64,000 nt of DNA from Arenicella sp. (GTDB taxonomy: Bacteria; Pseudomonadota; Gammaproteobacteria; Arenicellales; Arenicellaceae): contig JALZVW010000006.1 of NCBI GenBank assembly GCA_023301745.1, forward strand, positions 1 to 64,000, given 5' to 3'. How positions within the stretch are numbered: position 1 is the first letter of the stretch; every line of letters begins with the position of its first letter. Under the pieces are notes generated by a model, which worked only from the letters and a program-made list of their open reading frames with translations, was not told where the DNA came from and made no database searches. The translations under genes were made by a program, and so were the position numbers. Of the stretch, positions 39,799 to 50,180 are shown in pieces.

Positions 39799-41607
39799 AT
39801 GAGAGGGGCCCGTCGCGGCTCAGGTAATTCGACCAATTTGGAGAACGTTGATTGGTCTAGCTTAAGGCAATTGATCCCATTTATGACCGAGTTTAAAGGT
39901 CGAATAGGCTTGGCGGTTTTATGTTTGGTTGGTGCCAAGTTGGCGAGTGTCGGCTTGCCGTTTATTTTAAAGCGAATTGTCGACCAACTGAACGGTGAAG
40001 GCATTGTCGGCGCTGGTGTTGATTCCAATACCTTAGTTATTGTGCCTATTGCGTTATTGCTTGCCTATGGATTGGTGCGATTTTCGAATGTATTGTTCGG
40101 TGAGTTGCGAGATACGCTATTCGGTCGAGTCACGGAACGAGCAATGCGTCGAGTCGGGCATAAAGTGTTTCAACACCTGCACTCCTTAGACCTGGCGTAT
40201 CATTTAAATCGCCGAACTGGCGGTGTCTCGAGAGATATTGAACGAGGCGTCCATGGCATTAGTTTTTTGATGCGCTTCATGATCTTCAATATTGTGCCTA
40301 CTTTTGTAGAGATTGGCATGATCATGATTTTGCTGTTTTGGAACTACTCAGCTTGGTATGCATTGATTGTGTTGTTATCGGTTGTTACTTATGTGGGGTT
40401 TTCTATTATTGCAACCGAATGGCGTACCGAGACTATTCGGCAGATGAATAGTGCCGAAAGCAATTCGAGCACTCGTTCGGTGGACAGTTTGCTAAATTTC
40501 GAAACGGTGAAATATTTTAATAACGAAGCCTTTGAAGCCGATCGTTATGATGAAAATTTAGCCGATTGGGAGGCGGCGCGACGTAAGAATCGATTGACGC
40601 TATTTGGTTTAAATGGCGGGCAATCTCTTATTATTGCGATGGCGGCAACCGCGTCGATGGTGTTGGCGGCTTACCACGTTAGTCAAGGAATTATGACGAT
40701 TGGCGATTTCGTGTTGATCAATGCATTGATGATGCAGATATTTCTACCACTTAACTTTCTTGGCTTTGTTTATCGTGAGATGAAAGGCTCTATGGCCAAC
40801 ATTGATGCGATGTTTTCTTTGTTGAAAGTTGAGTCATCGGTGCAGGACGTGTCAGATGCGCCGGCTATTAAGGTTGAGCAGGGGGCAATCGAGTTTAATA
40901 GTGTAGGGTTCTCGTATCAGTCTGAGCGATCAATCCTCAGTGATGTTAGTTTTACCGTGCTGCCAAAGCAAAAAGTAGCGATCGTTGGCGGTAGTGGTTC
41001 GGGTAAATCCACTATTATGAAATTGCTGTTTCGGTTTTATGATGTTCGCTCTGGGCGTATTTTAATTGACGGACAAGATATTTCTCAGGTATCTCAACAA
41101 AGCCTACGTCAAGTAATCAGTGTGGTGCCGCAAGACACAGTACTTTTTAATGCGAGCATTCTTCAAAACATTCAATATGGAAACGTCAGCGCCAGTGATG
41201 ATGAGGTGTGGGAGGCTATTCGTATGGCCTATCTTGACGACTTTATCGCGCAATTGCCCGACGGCGCCGAGACCCAAGTCGGTGAGCGAGGCTTGAAGCT
41301 TTCGGGCGGCGAAAAGCAACGTGTCGCGATCGCTAGAGCAATTTTAAAGCAGCCTAAGATAATGGTATTTGATGAAGCGACATCTTCGCTTGACAGTCGC
41401 GCGGAGCAACGTATTTTGCAAGCCATGGAAGGTGTTCGCGGCGACTATACCAGTGTGGTCATTGCTCATCGCTTATCAACGATTGTCGACTCTGATTTAA
41501 TTCTTGTGTTAGAGCAGGGCCAAATAGCTGAGCAAGGGACTCATGGTGAGTTATTAGCACTAGGTGGCCTTTATGCGAGTGCGTGGAAATTGCAAAACGC
41601 TGACTAG
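39799..41607 (+). CDS. Atm1/HMT1-type ABC exporter
   Basis: Walker A GGSGSGKST; signature LSGGEKQRVAIARAIL; six-TM domain. Confidence 0.92.
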   Translation: MRGARRGSGNSTNLENVDWSSLRQLIPFMTEFKGRIGLAVLCLVGAKLASVGLPFILKRIVDQLNGEGIVGAGVDSNTLVIVPIALLLAYGLVRFSNVLFGELRDTLFGRVTERAMRRVGHKVFQHLHSLDLAYHLNRRTGGVSRDIERGVHGISFLMRFMIFNIVPTFVEIGMIMILLFWNYSAWYALIVLLSVVTYVGFSIIATEWRTETIRQMNSAESNSSTRSVDSLLNFETVKYFNNEAFEADRYDENLADWEAARRKNRLTLFGLNGGQSLIIAMAATASMVLAAYHVSQGIMTIGDFVLINALMMQIFLPLNFLGFVYREMKGSMANIDAMFSLLKVESSVQDVSDAPAIKVEQGAIEFNSVGFSYQSERSILSDVSFTVLPKQKVAIVGGSGSGKSTIMKLLFRFYDVRSGRILIDGQDISQVSQQSLRQVISVVPQDTVLFNASILQNIQYGNVSASDDEVWEAIRMAYLDDFIAQLPDGAETQVGERGLKLSGGEKQRVAIARAILKQPKIMVFDEATSSLDSRAEQRILQAMEGVRGDYTSVVIAHRLSTIVDSDLILVLEQGQIAEQGTHGELLALGGLYASAWKLQNAD

Positions 41608-41762
41608 TTAAACCTTTTATTAGGAGCCTGGCTGAAAACTCAGTGAGTTAAATAACTTGAGGTCTTAGCGATCTGGTTTAGGCTGGATTAATGAAGGGCA
41701 AGTTAGGCTAGGTCTGTTATCCTTGCAAGTATCTAAACTGTGAAAATTATGGGCTACAAATC

Positions 41763-42872
41763 ATGACTAGCACATCAAAACTAATGTATTCATTCGTCAG
41801 GCCTGCCTTGTTCGCACTTGACCCAGAGAAGGCTCATGATGTGACGCTGTCAAAGCTAGCGTTTGCCTCGAAGAGGCCGTTTTTGACCAGTCAGATTAAC
41901 CGGTTCTTTGGTAAGCACGTGCCGGACTTGCCTGTCACCTGTATGGGGATTAATTTTCGTCACCCGGTGGGGTTGGCGGCCGGTTTAGATAAAGACGCGC
42001 GTGCCTTACCTGCGTTCTCAGCAATGGGGTTTAGCGGTGTCGAAATGGGTACTGTGACACCCAAACCGCAGCCCGGAAACCCTAAACCACGCATGTTTCG
42101 TTTACTTGAAGATCAAGCATTGATTAATCGCATGGGCTTTAATAGCGGCGGTGTCGATGAGTTTTTGAGTAATATCAAAAAGACGGAGACATCGGCTGTC
42201 GCTGGGATTAATGTTGGTAAAAACGCCGCCACACCGATTGAAGACGCGCATTTTGATTATGTCTCGGCAATGCAGCGTGTCTATTCACATGCCGACTATA
42301 TCGCCATCAATATTTCGTCTCCGAACACTAAGTCACTCAGAGATCTTCAAAATGAATCGTTTTTAGATGACTTACTGCTGAGGATTAAAACCTCTCAAAA
42401 GAAATGTGAAAAAGTCCATAAGCGCTATGTTCCAATCGCGCTTAAGGTTGCTCCTGATCTGGAGCCGAGTGAAATCGAAGTCATTGCCGAGCTTGTGATT
42501 TCTCATCAATTTGATGCGGTGATCACGACTAATACCACAGTGGCTCGGCCTGACAGCTTGCAAAGCAAGCACGCCGCACAAGTCGGCGGTTTGAGTGGCG
42601 CACCGGTCAAAGATTTGTCGACCGAGTGCATTCGTCAATTCTATCGCCTGCTTAAGGGGCGAGTTCAGATTATTGGGGTGGGCGGCATTAAAGATGCTGA
42701 TGACGCATGGGAGAAAATGCTCGCCGGCGCTGACTACGTGCAGGTTTACAGCCAGTTTATTTATCAAGGTCCAAGTATGATTGGCGACATTGTTAAGGGT
42801 TTGAATGCCAAGGTTCAGTCGCATGGTTTCAATGATTTATCCACCGCTTTAACGGCCTTAAGAAAAACTTAA
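41763..42872 (+). CDS. pyrD: Dihydroorotate dehydrogenase (quinone, class 2)
   Basis: NFRHPVGLAAGLDKDARALPAFSAMGFSGVEMGTVTPKPQPGNPKPRMFRL. Confidence 0.97.
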   Translation: MTSTSKLMYSFVRPALFALDPEKAHDVTLSKLAFASKRPFLTSQINRFFGKHVPDLPVTCMGINFRHPVGLAAGLDKDARALPAFSAMGFSGVEMGTVTPKPQPGNPKPRMFRLLEDQALINRMGFNSGGVDEFLSNIKKTETSAVAGINVGKNAATPIEDAHFDYVSAMQRVYSHADYIAINISSPNTKSLRDLQNESFLDDLLLRIKTSQKKCEKVHKRYVPIALKVAPDLEPSEIEVIAELVISHQFDAVITTNTTVARPDSLQSKHAAQVGGLSGAPVKDLSTECIRQFYRLLKGRVQIIGVGGIKDADDAWEKMLAGADYVQVYSQFIYQGPSMIGDIVKGLNAKVQSHGFNDLSTALTALRKT

Positions 42873-42921
42873 AAAGGATCTTGTTCGCGCTGTAATTATT
42901 AGCTTTAAGGGGTAGATGTCT

Positions 42922-42956
42922 TTGCTATATAACTTGAATTTGAGTAGACTTCGCGC
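42922..42956 (+). promoter_or_regulatory. Predicted rnpB promoter
   Basis: TTGCTA, 17-bp spacer, TAGACT (42945-42950), TCGCGC discriminator. Confidence 0.55.
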
Positions 42957-43321
42957 GAGTCAACTGGGCAGTCGCCGCTTCGTTAAGAAGGGGAGGAAAG
43001 TCCGGGCTCCTCAGAGCAGAGTGCCAGATAACTTCTGGGCGGCGTGAGCCGACGGCCAGTGCAGCAGAAAGATACCGCTTTCCGTTTTTTGGAGAGTAAG
43101 GGTGAAATGGTGCGGTAAGAGCGCACCGCGTTAGTGGTAACACGAGCGGCAGGGTAAACCCCACTCGGGAGCAAGACCAAATAGGTGTTCATTCTTCAAA
43201 CTTTTTGTTTGAGGTAACGGCGTTGCTCGCGTTGAACACGGGTAGGTTGCTTGAGGTATGCAGTAATGTATGCCCTAGATGAATGACTGTCCTTGACAGG
43301 ACCCGGCTTATAGGTTGGCTC
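42957..43321 (+). ncRNA. rnpB: RNase P RNA, class A
   Basis: Conserved blocks GGGGAGGAAAGTCCGGGCTCC, GTAAGGGTGAAA..GTGCGGTAAGAGCGCACCGCG, GGTAAACCCCACTCGGAGCAAGACCAAATAGG-like, GATGAATGACTGTCC..GACAG.ACCCGGCTTAT; P1 GAGTCAAC/GTTGGCTC. Confidence 0.98.
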
Positions 43322-43679
43322 ACTTTTTATTTACGTGATGGTCCCGAGCTTTGATTCAGAGCTCGGGGGCTTGATCGTTTATTGAATCAAAAACTAGTGC
43401 TTATCAGCGCGGCAATAAATTTGATTTAAAATACTGTTATTATTAACAGTATCTGTTAGTATGTACTGATAGGCTTTCTTATTTTGTCCCGCTAAGCGTA
43501 TTACAGAAACATAATTATCGATGAAATCAAATTTTCTTCGATTTTATTTATTTATTAATCTCTACTTAAATAATCTGTTGCGCTTGCTAGTTAAAGTAAT
43601 ACTTTAAATAGCAAGCTTAAGTCACAAGGAAAAGTGCGCTAACTTACTGAAAGAAAAAGGTTTTCTTGTCAATTAACCC

Positions 43680-43708
43680 TTGACTCAATACTGGCTGTCA
43701 TAGATAGT
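43680..43708 (+). promoter_or_regulatory. Predicted mra (dcw) promoter
   Basis: TTGACT, 17-bp spacer, GATAGT. Confidence 0.45.
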
Positions 43709-43741
43709 GGCGAAATGTGGGTAGTTGTGGGAATTTGAGGG
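43707..43741 (+). promoter_or_regulatory. MraZ-binding repeat array
   Basis: GTGGC-N5-GTGGG-N5-GTGGG-N5-GAGGG, exact 10-bp period. Confidence 0.8.
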
Positions 43742-43804
43742 AATTTTCTTCGAATTTCAAAGGCTACAAAGAAAATACTAATAATAAGTGAGCCAAAAAG
43801 AGTC

Positions 43805-44260
43805 GTGGCACGAGGAAGTAATCATATAAGTCTGGATGCTAAGGGGCGGATGTCTATTCCGACCAAGCTTCGTGGCGCCCTGACTGGGGAGTCAGATGGC
43901 CAGCTTGTGGTTACTATTAGCCCTAGTGATCATTGCTTATTGTTGTATCGCTTAGAAGACTGGGATGCGGTAGAAAAAAAACTAACCTCATTGCCTACGT
44001 TGAATGCTCAAGTTCGTCAATTAAAGCGCATGCTGATCGGTCATGCTGATGATTGCGCTATGGACGGCAGTGGCCGTATTTTAGTGCCGCAGCAATTGCG
44101 TGAATTTGCCAACATCGATCGAAAGGCTGTCTTGGTAGGGCAGGGTGACAAGTATGAAATTTGGGATGAAGCGCATTGGGTTGCGCAACGTGAATCCCTG
44201 CTAGCCGTTGAGCTTGATGAATCGGCATTGCCGATTGAGCTCGAATCACTTTCCTTCTAG
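43805..44260 (+). CDS. mraZ: Transcriptional regulator MraZ (GTG start)
   Basis: SNHISLDAKGRMSIPTKLR; SGRILVPQQLREFANI. Confidence 0.97.
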   Translation: MARGSNHISLDAKGRMSIPTKLRGALTGESDGQLVVTISPSDHCLLLYRLEDWDAVEKKLTSLPTLNAQVRQLKRMLIGHADDCAMDGSGRILVPQQLREFANIDRKAVLVGQGDKYEIWDEAHWVAQRESLLAVELDESALPIELESLSF

Positions 44261-44269
44261 AAGCGAACT

Positions 44270-45259
44270 ATGACCACCTCTGAGCAACACATTCCTGTCC
44301 TAGTGCGAGAGGCCGTAGACGCGTTGAATATTCGCGCAGGCGGTGTGTATGTTGATGCAACATTAGGTCGAGCTGGTCATGCAATGCAAATCGCAAGCAA
44401 GATCGGCGATCACGGAAAATTGATTGGTTTTGATCGAGATCCGCGGGCGATTGAACTTGGTCTTGAGGCTTTTAAGGGTGATGAGCGAGTTACCTTGATT
44501 CATAGTGAATTCAGTCGCATGGCCGATAAGCTAGCAGAGCAAGCTGGTTTGGGCGCGGTTGATGGCGTGCTCATGGACCTTGGTGTGTCTTCGCCGCAAC
44601 TGGATCAAGCTGAGCGCGGCTTTAGCTTTATGCGCGATGGTGAGTTAGATATGCGCATGGATACCTCTAAAGGTGAATCAGCGGCGCAATGGTTGGAGCG
44701 CGTCGAAGAACGTGACCTAATGATGGTTTTGTTTGATTTGGGTGAAGAGAAGTTTGCTCGTCGAATCGCGCGTGCGATTGTCGAGACTCGCCAAGAAACT
44801 AAAATTGAAAGCACCTTGCAGTTAGCCTCGATTATCGCTGACGCTACTCCAAAGAAAGATAAAAACAAGCACCCTGCGACACGTAGTTTTCAAGCTATAC
44901 GCCTGCATGTGAATCAAGAGCTAAGTCAGGTATCGCAGGCGTTGCCTCAAGCGGTTCAATTGTTAAATGAAGGTGGTCGTTTGGCGGTGATCAGTTTCCA
45001 TTCTTTGGAAGACCGCATTGTTAAGCGCTTTATGCGCGAGTTGTCTACGCCGAAGCTGCCGCCTAAGAATATCCCAGTGAGCGAAGAAGCCTACCTCACG
45101 CCACTTAAATTGCTCAGCCGGGCAATTAAGCCAAGTAAACAAGAAGTAGGCGAAAACCCTCGTTCGCGCAGCTCAGTCTTGAGAATAGCCGAGCGCACAT
45201 CGGTGCCTTACCAAGCACCTTTGGTATCAGATCAATCGCGAGGCCGACATGCGCGATAG
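44270..45259 (+). CDS. rsmH: 16S rRNA m4C1402 methyltransferase
   Basis: HIPVLVREAVDALNIRAGGVYVDATLGRAGHA. Confidence 0.97.
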   Translation: MTTSEQHIPVLVREAVDALNIRAGGVYVDATLGRAGHAMQIASKIGDHGKLIGFDRDPRAIELGLEAFKGDERVTLIHSEFSRMADKLAEQAGLGAVDGVLMDLGVSSPQLDQAERGFSFMRDGELDMRMDTSKGESAAQWLERVEERDLMMVLFDLGEEKFARRIARAIVETRQETKIESTLQLASIIADATPKKDKNKHPATRSFQAIRLHVNQELSQVSQALPQAVQLLNEGGRLAVISFHSLEDRIVKRFMRELSTPKLPPKNIPVSEEAYLTPLKLLSRAIKPSKQEVGENPRSRSSVLRIAERTSVPYQAPLVSDQSRGRHAR

Positions 45260-45557
45260 TGTGATGTGGTTTTTGGTTTGCAGTGTTGTGATATCGGCTT
45301 TATTTATTGTCAATGTACGGCATCAACACCGTTTGGCCTATTTAGCGTTTCAAGCGGCGGAGACCCAGCGTGACGACCTAAACGATGAGTGGGGTCAGCT
45401 ATTAGTTGAGTCTAACGTTTGGGCATCTGCCCAGCGAGTTGAGAAGGACGCGAGTAAGCGTCTGTCTATGCGAGCGCCATTAAAAGGTGAGGTGAAGTTC
45501 ATTGGCGAAGAGCTAATAATTGACACCAATGACACTAGCTTGGTAGGTGCTCAGTAA
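45249..45557 (+). CDS. ftsL: Cell division protein FtsL
   Basis: Small single-TM coiled-coil protein between rsmH and ftsI. Confidence 0.9.
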   Translation: MRDSVMWFLVCSVVISALFIVNVRHQHRLAYLAFQAAETQRDDLNDEWGQLLVESNVWASAQRVEKDASKRLSMRAPLKGEVKFIGEELIIDTNDTSLVGAQ

Positions 45558-47374
45558 TGACCAGAGCCAAATCATTGCCGGTGAAAACGCAACGCGAAGC
45601 TCGAGTTGAGAAAACCGCCAAAGAAGTGGTTGTGCCGGTGTCGACTTGGCGTTACAACGCTATTGTATTGATTTTCGGTGCCTTGTTTCTGGGGCTAGCT
45701 GTGCGGGCCGTACAATTGCAGATCGTTGATAATGATTATCTGCAATCGCAAGGCGATGCGCGTTACTTGAGAGTTCAAAAAGAGCCGCCAACACGGGGCA
45801 TGATCACCGATCGCAACGGCCAGCCAATCGCTATTAGTACTCCGGTAGATTCTATTTGGATGCACCCGGCGACTATTCTCAAGCAGCAGCAGGAGTATTC
45901 TTATGAAAAGCTATCGAGCTTGCTAAAAACCAGCCCTGATGAACTGTTGGCTAAAGCCGAAAAAAGAAAGGGTCGCGAGTTTGTTTATTTAAAGCGCCAT
46001 CTTTCGCCGCAGCTGGCGAATAAGATACTGGCCTTAAATGTCCCTGGTGTTAATAAGGTTCGAGAGTACAAACGTTATTATCCTGCCGGGCCAGTGTTAG
46101 GGCATATATTGGGTTTTACTAATATCGATAACGAAGGCCAAGAAGGATTGGAGCTTGCGTACAATGACGATTTAAAGGGGCAGGCTGGGCGCACTCAAGT
46201 GCTGCGCGACAAAGTAGGTCACGTCGTTGAGTATGTTGAACAATTGTCTCGTGTTCGTCATGGTGATGACATTGCTTTGAGCATCGATGCGCGTATTCAA
46301 TATCTGGCTTATCGTCATCTTCAGGCGGCGGTGAAAAGACACGATGCCACATCCGCCTCTCTGGTTGCTTTAGATGCAAAGACAGGCGAAGTCTTGACCA
46401 TGATTAGCATGCCGGACTTTAATCCCAATGATCGCGCAGACTTAAAGAGTTCTCTTTTTCGAAATCGCTCGATCACAGACTCATACGAACCGGGCTCAAC
46501 GGTTAAGCCGATCACTATCGCGATGGCGATGGAGGCTGGCGTGGTCGACCCTGAGACTATCATTGATACTGAAAAAGGCTTTTACTACATCGGCCGTAGC
46601 CGAATTAGTGATACTAAGCCGCACGGTGAAATCAGTGTTTCTGACGTCATCAAAATGTCGAGTAATATTGGCTCAGCGAAGATCGCCATGATGTTAGACC
46701 CTAGCGATCTGTTTAATACCTATCGTGAGCTCGGTTTTGGCCGAACAAATAAACTTAAGATTCAAGGCGAGCAGAAAGGGATGCTGGCTAATCGTCAGAA
46801 GCCGATTGAGCATGCCACCATGAGTTATGGCTATGGCCTATCAGTTAATACATTGCAACTGGCTAGGGCATATCAGGCGCTGGCTAATGATGGGGTGCTA
46901 TTGCCAGTGAGCATTCACCCTGTCGACAAAGTGCCCCAAGGCGAACGGGTTTTTTCTAAGCAAGTGACTGATCAAGTTGCCTTGATGCTTGAGGCCGCCG
47001 TCGGTGTCAAAGGCACTGCGCCGAAGGCGCGCGTAGATCAGTACCGCGTTGGCGGAAAAACCGGTACCGCGCATCGAGTGGTTAATGGTCGTTATCAAGA
47101 CGACAGTTATATGTCGCTGTTCGCCGGTTTTGCGCCGATTAGTGACCCCGAGATAGTGCTAGTGGTGTCAGTGAATGACCCTAAAGGTGTCGATTACTAT
47201 GGCGGTTTAGTGGCCGCGCCTGTCTTTTCTGAAGTCATGGCGGGAGCCTTGCGTCTGCGCGGTGTGGCTCCGGATGCAATGACCGCTCCGGATGAAGAGC
47301 CGGGGCTCAAGTTGATGATTGCTCGGCCAGTAGCGAGTAGTGATGCATCAATATCAGCGGAGGCCTCTCAATGA
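45557..47374 (+). CDS. ftsI: Septal peptidoglycan transpeptidase FtsI (PBP3)
   Basis: RGMITDRNGQPIAISTPV; SYEPGSTVKP; GGKTGTAHR. Confidence 0.97.
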   Translation: MTRAKSLPVKTQREARVEKTAKEVVVPVSTWRYNAIVLIFGALFLGLAVRAVQLQIVDNDYLQSQGDARYLRVQKEPPTRGMITDRNGQPIAISTPVDSIWMHPATILKQQQEYSYEKLSSLLKTSPDELLAKAEKRKGREFVYLKRHLSPQLANKILALNVPGVNKVREYKRYYPAGPVLGHILGFTNIDNEGQEGLELAYNDDLKGQAGRTQVLRDKVGHVVEYVEQLSRVRHGDDIALSIDARIQYLAYRHLQAAVKRHDATSASLVALDAKTGEVLTMISMPDFNPNDRADLKSSLFRNRSITDSYEPGSTVKPITIAMAMEAGVVDPETIIDTEKGFYYIGRSRISDTKPHGEISVSDVIKMSSNIGSAKIAMMLDPSDLFNTYRELGFGRTNKLKIQGEQKGMLANRQKPIEHATMSYGYGLSVNTLQLARAYQALANDGVLLPVSIHPVDKVPQGERVFSKQVTDQVALMLEAAVGVKGTAPKARVDQYRVGGKTGTAHRVVNGRYQDDSYMSLFAGFAPISDPEIVLVVSVNDPKGVDYYGGLVAAPVFSEVMAGALRLRGVAPDAMTAPDEEPGLKLMIARPVASSDASISAEASQ

Positions 47375-48816
47375 TGCGTTTAGCTGACTTGTTGGCGACT
47401 CTTAATATCGCTACCGACAATGAGGTCGGCGTCCAAGAGATTGTGATAGATAGTCGCAAGGTCTCGAATGGCTCGTTATTTTGTGCTTACAAGGGTTCAC
47501 TTGCTGATGGCCGTGATTATTTATTGGATGCTCAATTGGCTGGCGCTGTCGCCGTATTGTACGACCCGCTAGATTTTGAATTACCAAGCGATATCAAGGT
47601 TCCGGCATTTGCGGTGCCCCAGCTTCAACGCCAAGTTGGCAACCTAGCGCATGAATTTTTTGGTCGGGCGTGTGATGAAATGCAGGTGTTCGGCGTTACC
47701 GGTACCAATGGCAAAACGACCTGCTGTTATTTGCTAACTCAGGCGCTAACCCAGCTTGGTATGCAAGCGGCCATGATCGGGACTATTGGTGTCGGTAGGT
47801 TGGGCTCTTTGCAGCCAGTTACTCACACCACTCCCGATCCGATTGAACTACATAAAATGCTTGCTGATTTTAAAGCGCAAGGCGTTACACAAGTCTGCAT
47901 GGAAGTTTCATCACATGCGCTAGATCAGGGGCGGGTAAATGGCGTCGCTTTTTTCTGCACCCTGTTTACTAACCTGAGTCACGATCACCTGGATTACCAT
48001 GGCGACATGGCGAGCTATGGCGCCGCTAAGCAACGTTTATTCACTGATTTTAATAGTGAGCTGGTGGTGACTAATATCAGCGACTCGCTAGGCGCATCCT
48101 TGATTGATGTGGCCAACGCTGAGTTTATTGTGTCCTACGGCCGAGGTGGTGATGTATTTGCTGATGAGGCTGAGCTGGGCGACAAGGGGATTGAGTTTGA
48201 ATTTGAATGCAATGGCGTTGACTTTTCAGCGCATACCCCATTGATTGGTGCCATCAATATTCCAAATATTGAAATGCTAGTGGCGACGTTATTGGCCTTA
48301 AGCACCTCTATCGAAGACATTAAATCAATACTGGCTTCTTTAACACCGGCGCCTGGTCGTATGGAGTTGTATCGTGTGGCTGGCAGCGCCAGTGTCGTGG
48401 TTGACTATGCGCACACTCCCGACGCTCTTGAAAAAGCGTTGGCTTCAGTGAAAGCGCATTGCCGTGGCAAGTTGTGGTGTGTATTTGGCTGTGGCGGCGA
48501 CCGAGATCAAGACAAGCGACCGGTCATGGGCGCGATTGCTGATAAGGCGGCTGATAAGGTTGTGATAACCAATGATAATCCGCGCTCTGAAGCGGCGGCC
48601 GATATCGCCGAGCAAATTGTTGTCGGTATATCTGGCGACTATCAGGTGATCCTTGATCGTGCTGATGCCATCGCGGCGTCGATTGAGCAATCAGGGCCCG
48701 ATGATTGGGTGTTAATTGCGGGTAAAGGCCACGAAACCACTCAGCACCTAGGTGATGCTTTGCTTCCTTTCTCTGACCGAGAACAGGTTCAGCGTGCTAT
48801 GGGAGCTTCATTATGA
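47371..48816 (+). CDS. murE: UDP-MurNAc-tripeptide synthetase MurE
   Basis: VTGTNGKTTCCYLL; DNPRSE. Confidence 0.97.
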   Translation: MMRLADLLATLNIATDNEVGVQEIVIDSRKVSNGSLFCAYKGSLADGRDYLLDAQLAGAVAVLYDPLDFELPSDIKVPAFAVPQLQRQVGNLAHEFFGRACDEMQVFGVTGTNGKTTCCYLLTQALTQLGMQAAMIGTIGVGRLGSLQPVTHTTPDPIELHKMLADFKAQGVTQVCMEVSSHALDQGRVNGVAFFCTLFTNLSHDHLDYHGDMASYGAAKQRLFTDFNSELVVTNISDSLGASLIDVANAEFIVSYGRGGDVFADEAELGDKGIEFEFECNGVDFSAHTPLIGAINIPNIEMLVATLLALSTSIEDIKSILASLTPAPGRMELYRVAGSASVVVDYAHTPDALEKALASVKAHCRGKLWCVFGCGGDRDQDKRPVMGAIADKAADKVVITNDNPRSEAAADIAEQIVVGISGDYQVILDRADAIAASIEQSGPDDWVLIAGKGHETTQHLGDALLPFSDREQVQRAMGASL

Positions 48817-50180
48817 TGCAGCTATCGCAAGTCTCACAGGCTGTGAGCGGCCAGCGTTCTGGGGTTGATGTCATGCTTCAAAATATCAGCATTAATACCC
48901 GTGATGATTGCCAAGGTCGTTTGTTTGTCGCGCTGAAAGGCGCAAATTTTGACTCACACCAATTCGTGGCTCAGGCCGAGCAAGCCGGGGCGAGTGCGTT
49001 ATTGGTTGAGCAGGCGGTAGAAACTTCATTGCCTACCGTTACTGTGAAAAATACCCATCAAGCGTTGATCGACTTGGCAAGCTGGTGGCGCTCTCAGTTT
49101 GCATTGCCGTTGATTGGTGTTACTGGCAGCGTCGGCAAGACCACGGTTAAAGAAATGTTGGCCTGTATTTTTGCTGAATTTGGTGACGGTGTCGTGACCA
49201 AAGGTAATTTAAATAATGAAATTGGCGTTCCGCTTACATTGATGAATTTAAACCTCAAAGATCGCTATGCCATTGTTGAGATGGGCATGAATCATGCGGG
49301 TGAGATCGCGCGTTTGAGTTGCATGGCTAAGCCAACAATTGCGGTCGTGAACAACGCCGCTGCAGCCCACTTGGAAGGTTTAGGTTCTATTGAAGCTGTA
49401 GCAAACGCTAAAGGTGAAATATATCAAGGTCTGTCGGCCGATGGTGTTGCCATTATCAATAAAGACGATGACTTCGCTGAGCTTTGGGCTGACCTCGCAA
49501 AAGAGCATTCGATTATTACTTTTGGCTTGTCTGATGGCGCTGATGTCACTGGCCGTTACCAAGAAAAGAAAGGTGGCTTGACTATTAAGGTTGTCGCGAA
49601 AGGCAAAAAGCTGAAGATTAAATTGAACACAGTCGGTGAACATAGCGTTAGAAACGCGCTTGCGGCTGTTGCCGTTGCGACGGCGGCCAAAATACCGGTT
49701 AAAAATATAGAAGCTGGGTTGGCTAATTTTGTGCCGGTCGCTGGCCGGCTGACGATTGAAAAAATTGCCGGTGTTCAGGTGATTGATGACACTTACAACG
49801 CAAACCCAGCGTCTATGCGTGCGGCAATCAATGTGTTGGTTCAGAATGAAGACAACCTATTGGTCGTCGGCGATATGGCCGAGCTTGGTGCCGCGGCAGA
49901 GGCTGAACATAAAGCATTGGGCGAGCAAGCCGCAAAACGAGGTGTCAAAAAAATATACGCATGCGGCGATTTTGCCGAATTGGTTATCTCTGGATTTGGC
50001 AAAGGCGAAGGGGTCGCATTTACCACTCAAGCATTGCTTTTAGAGCGTCTAAGTCAAGATGCCTTAAGCGGTACAATTTTGGTTAAAGGGTCTCGCTCCG
50101 CAAAAATGGAGCGAGTGGTTGAGGCATTGCACGAGAAGCTGGCCGACGTTTCGTTAGTCTCAAAAAGGGGTGAAAATTAA
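48813..50180 (+). CDS. murF: UDP-MurNAc-pentapeptide synthetase MurF
   Basis: [29 protein letters not shown]. Confidence 0.97.
   Translation: MMQLSQVSQAVSGQRSGVDVMLQNISINTRDDCQGRLFVALKGANFDSHQFVAQAEQAGASALLVEQAVETSLPTVTVKNTHQALIDLASWWRSQFALPLIGVTGSVGKTTVKEMLACIFAEFGDGVVTKGNLNNEIGVPLTLMNLNLKDRYAIVEMGMNHAGEIARLSCMAKPTIAVVNNAAAAHLEGLGSIEAVANAKGEIYQGLSADGVAIINKDDDFAELWADLAKEHSIITFGLSDGADVTGRYQEKKGGLTIKVVAKGKKLKIKLNTVGEHSVRNALAAVAVATAAKIPVKNIEAGLANFVPVAGRLTIEKIAGVQVIDDTYNANPASMRAAINVLVQNEDNLLVVGDMAELGAAAEAEHKALGEQAAKRGVKKIYACGDFAELVISGFGKGEGVAFTTQALLLERLSQDALSGTILVKGSRSAKMERVVEALHEKLADVSLVSKRGEN

Noticed and set aside
42925-43192. Two minus ORFs over rnpB
   Set aside because: Lie within unmistakable RNase P RNA.
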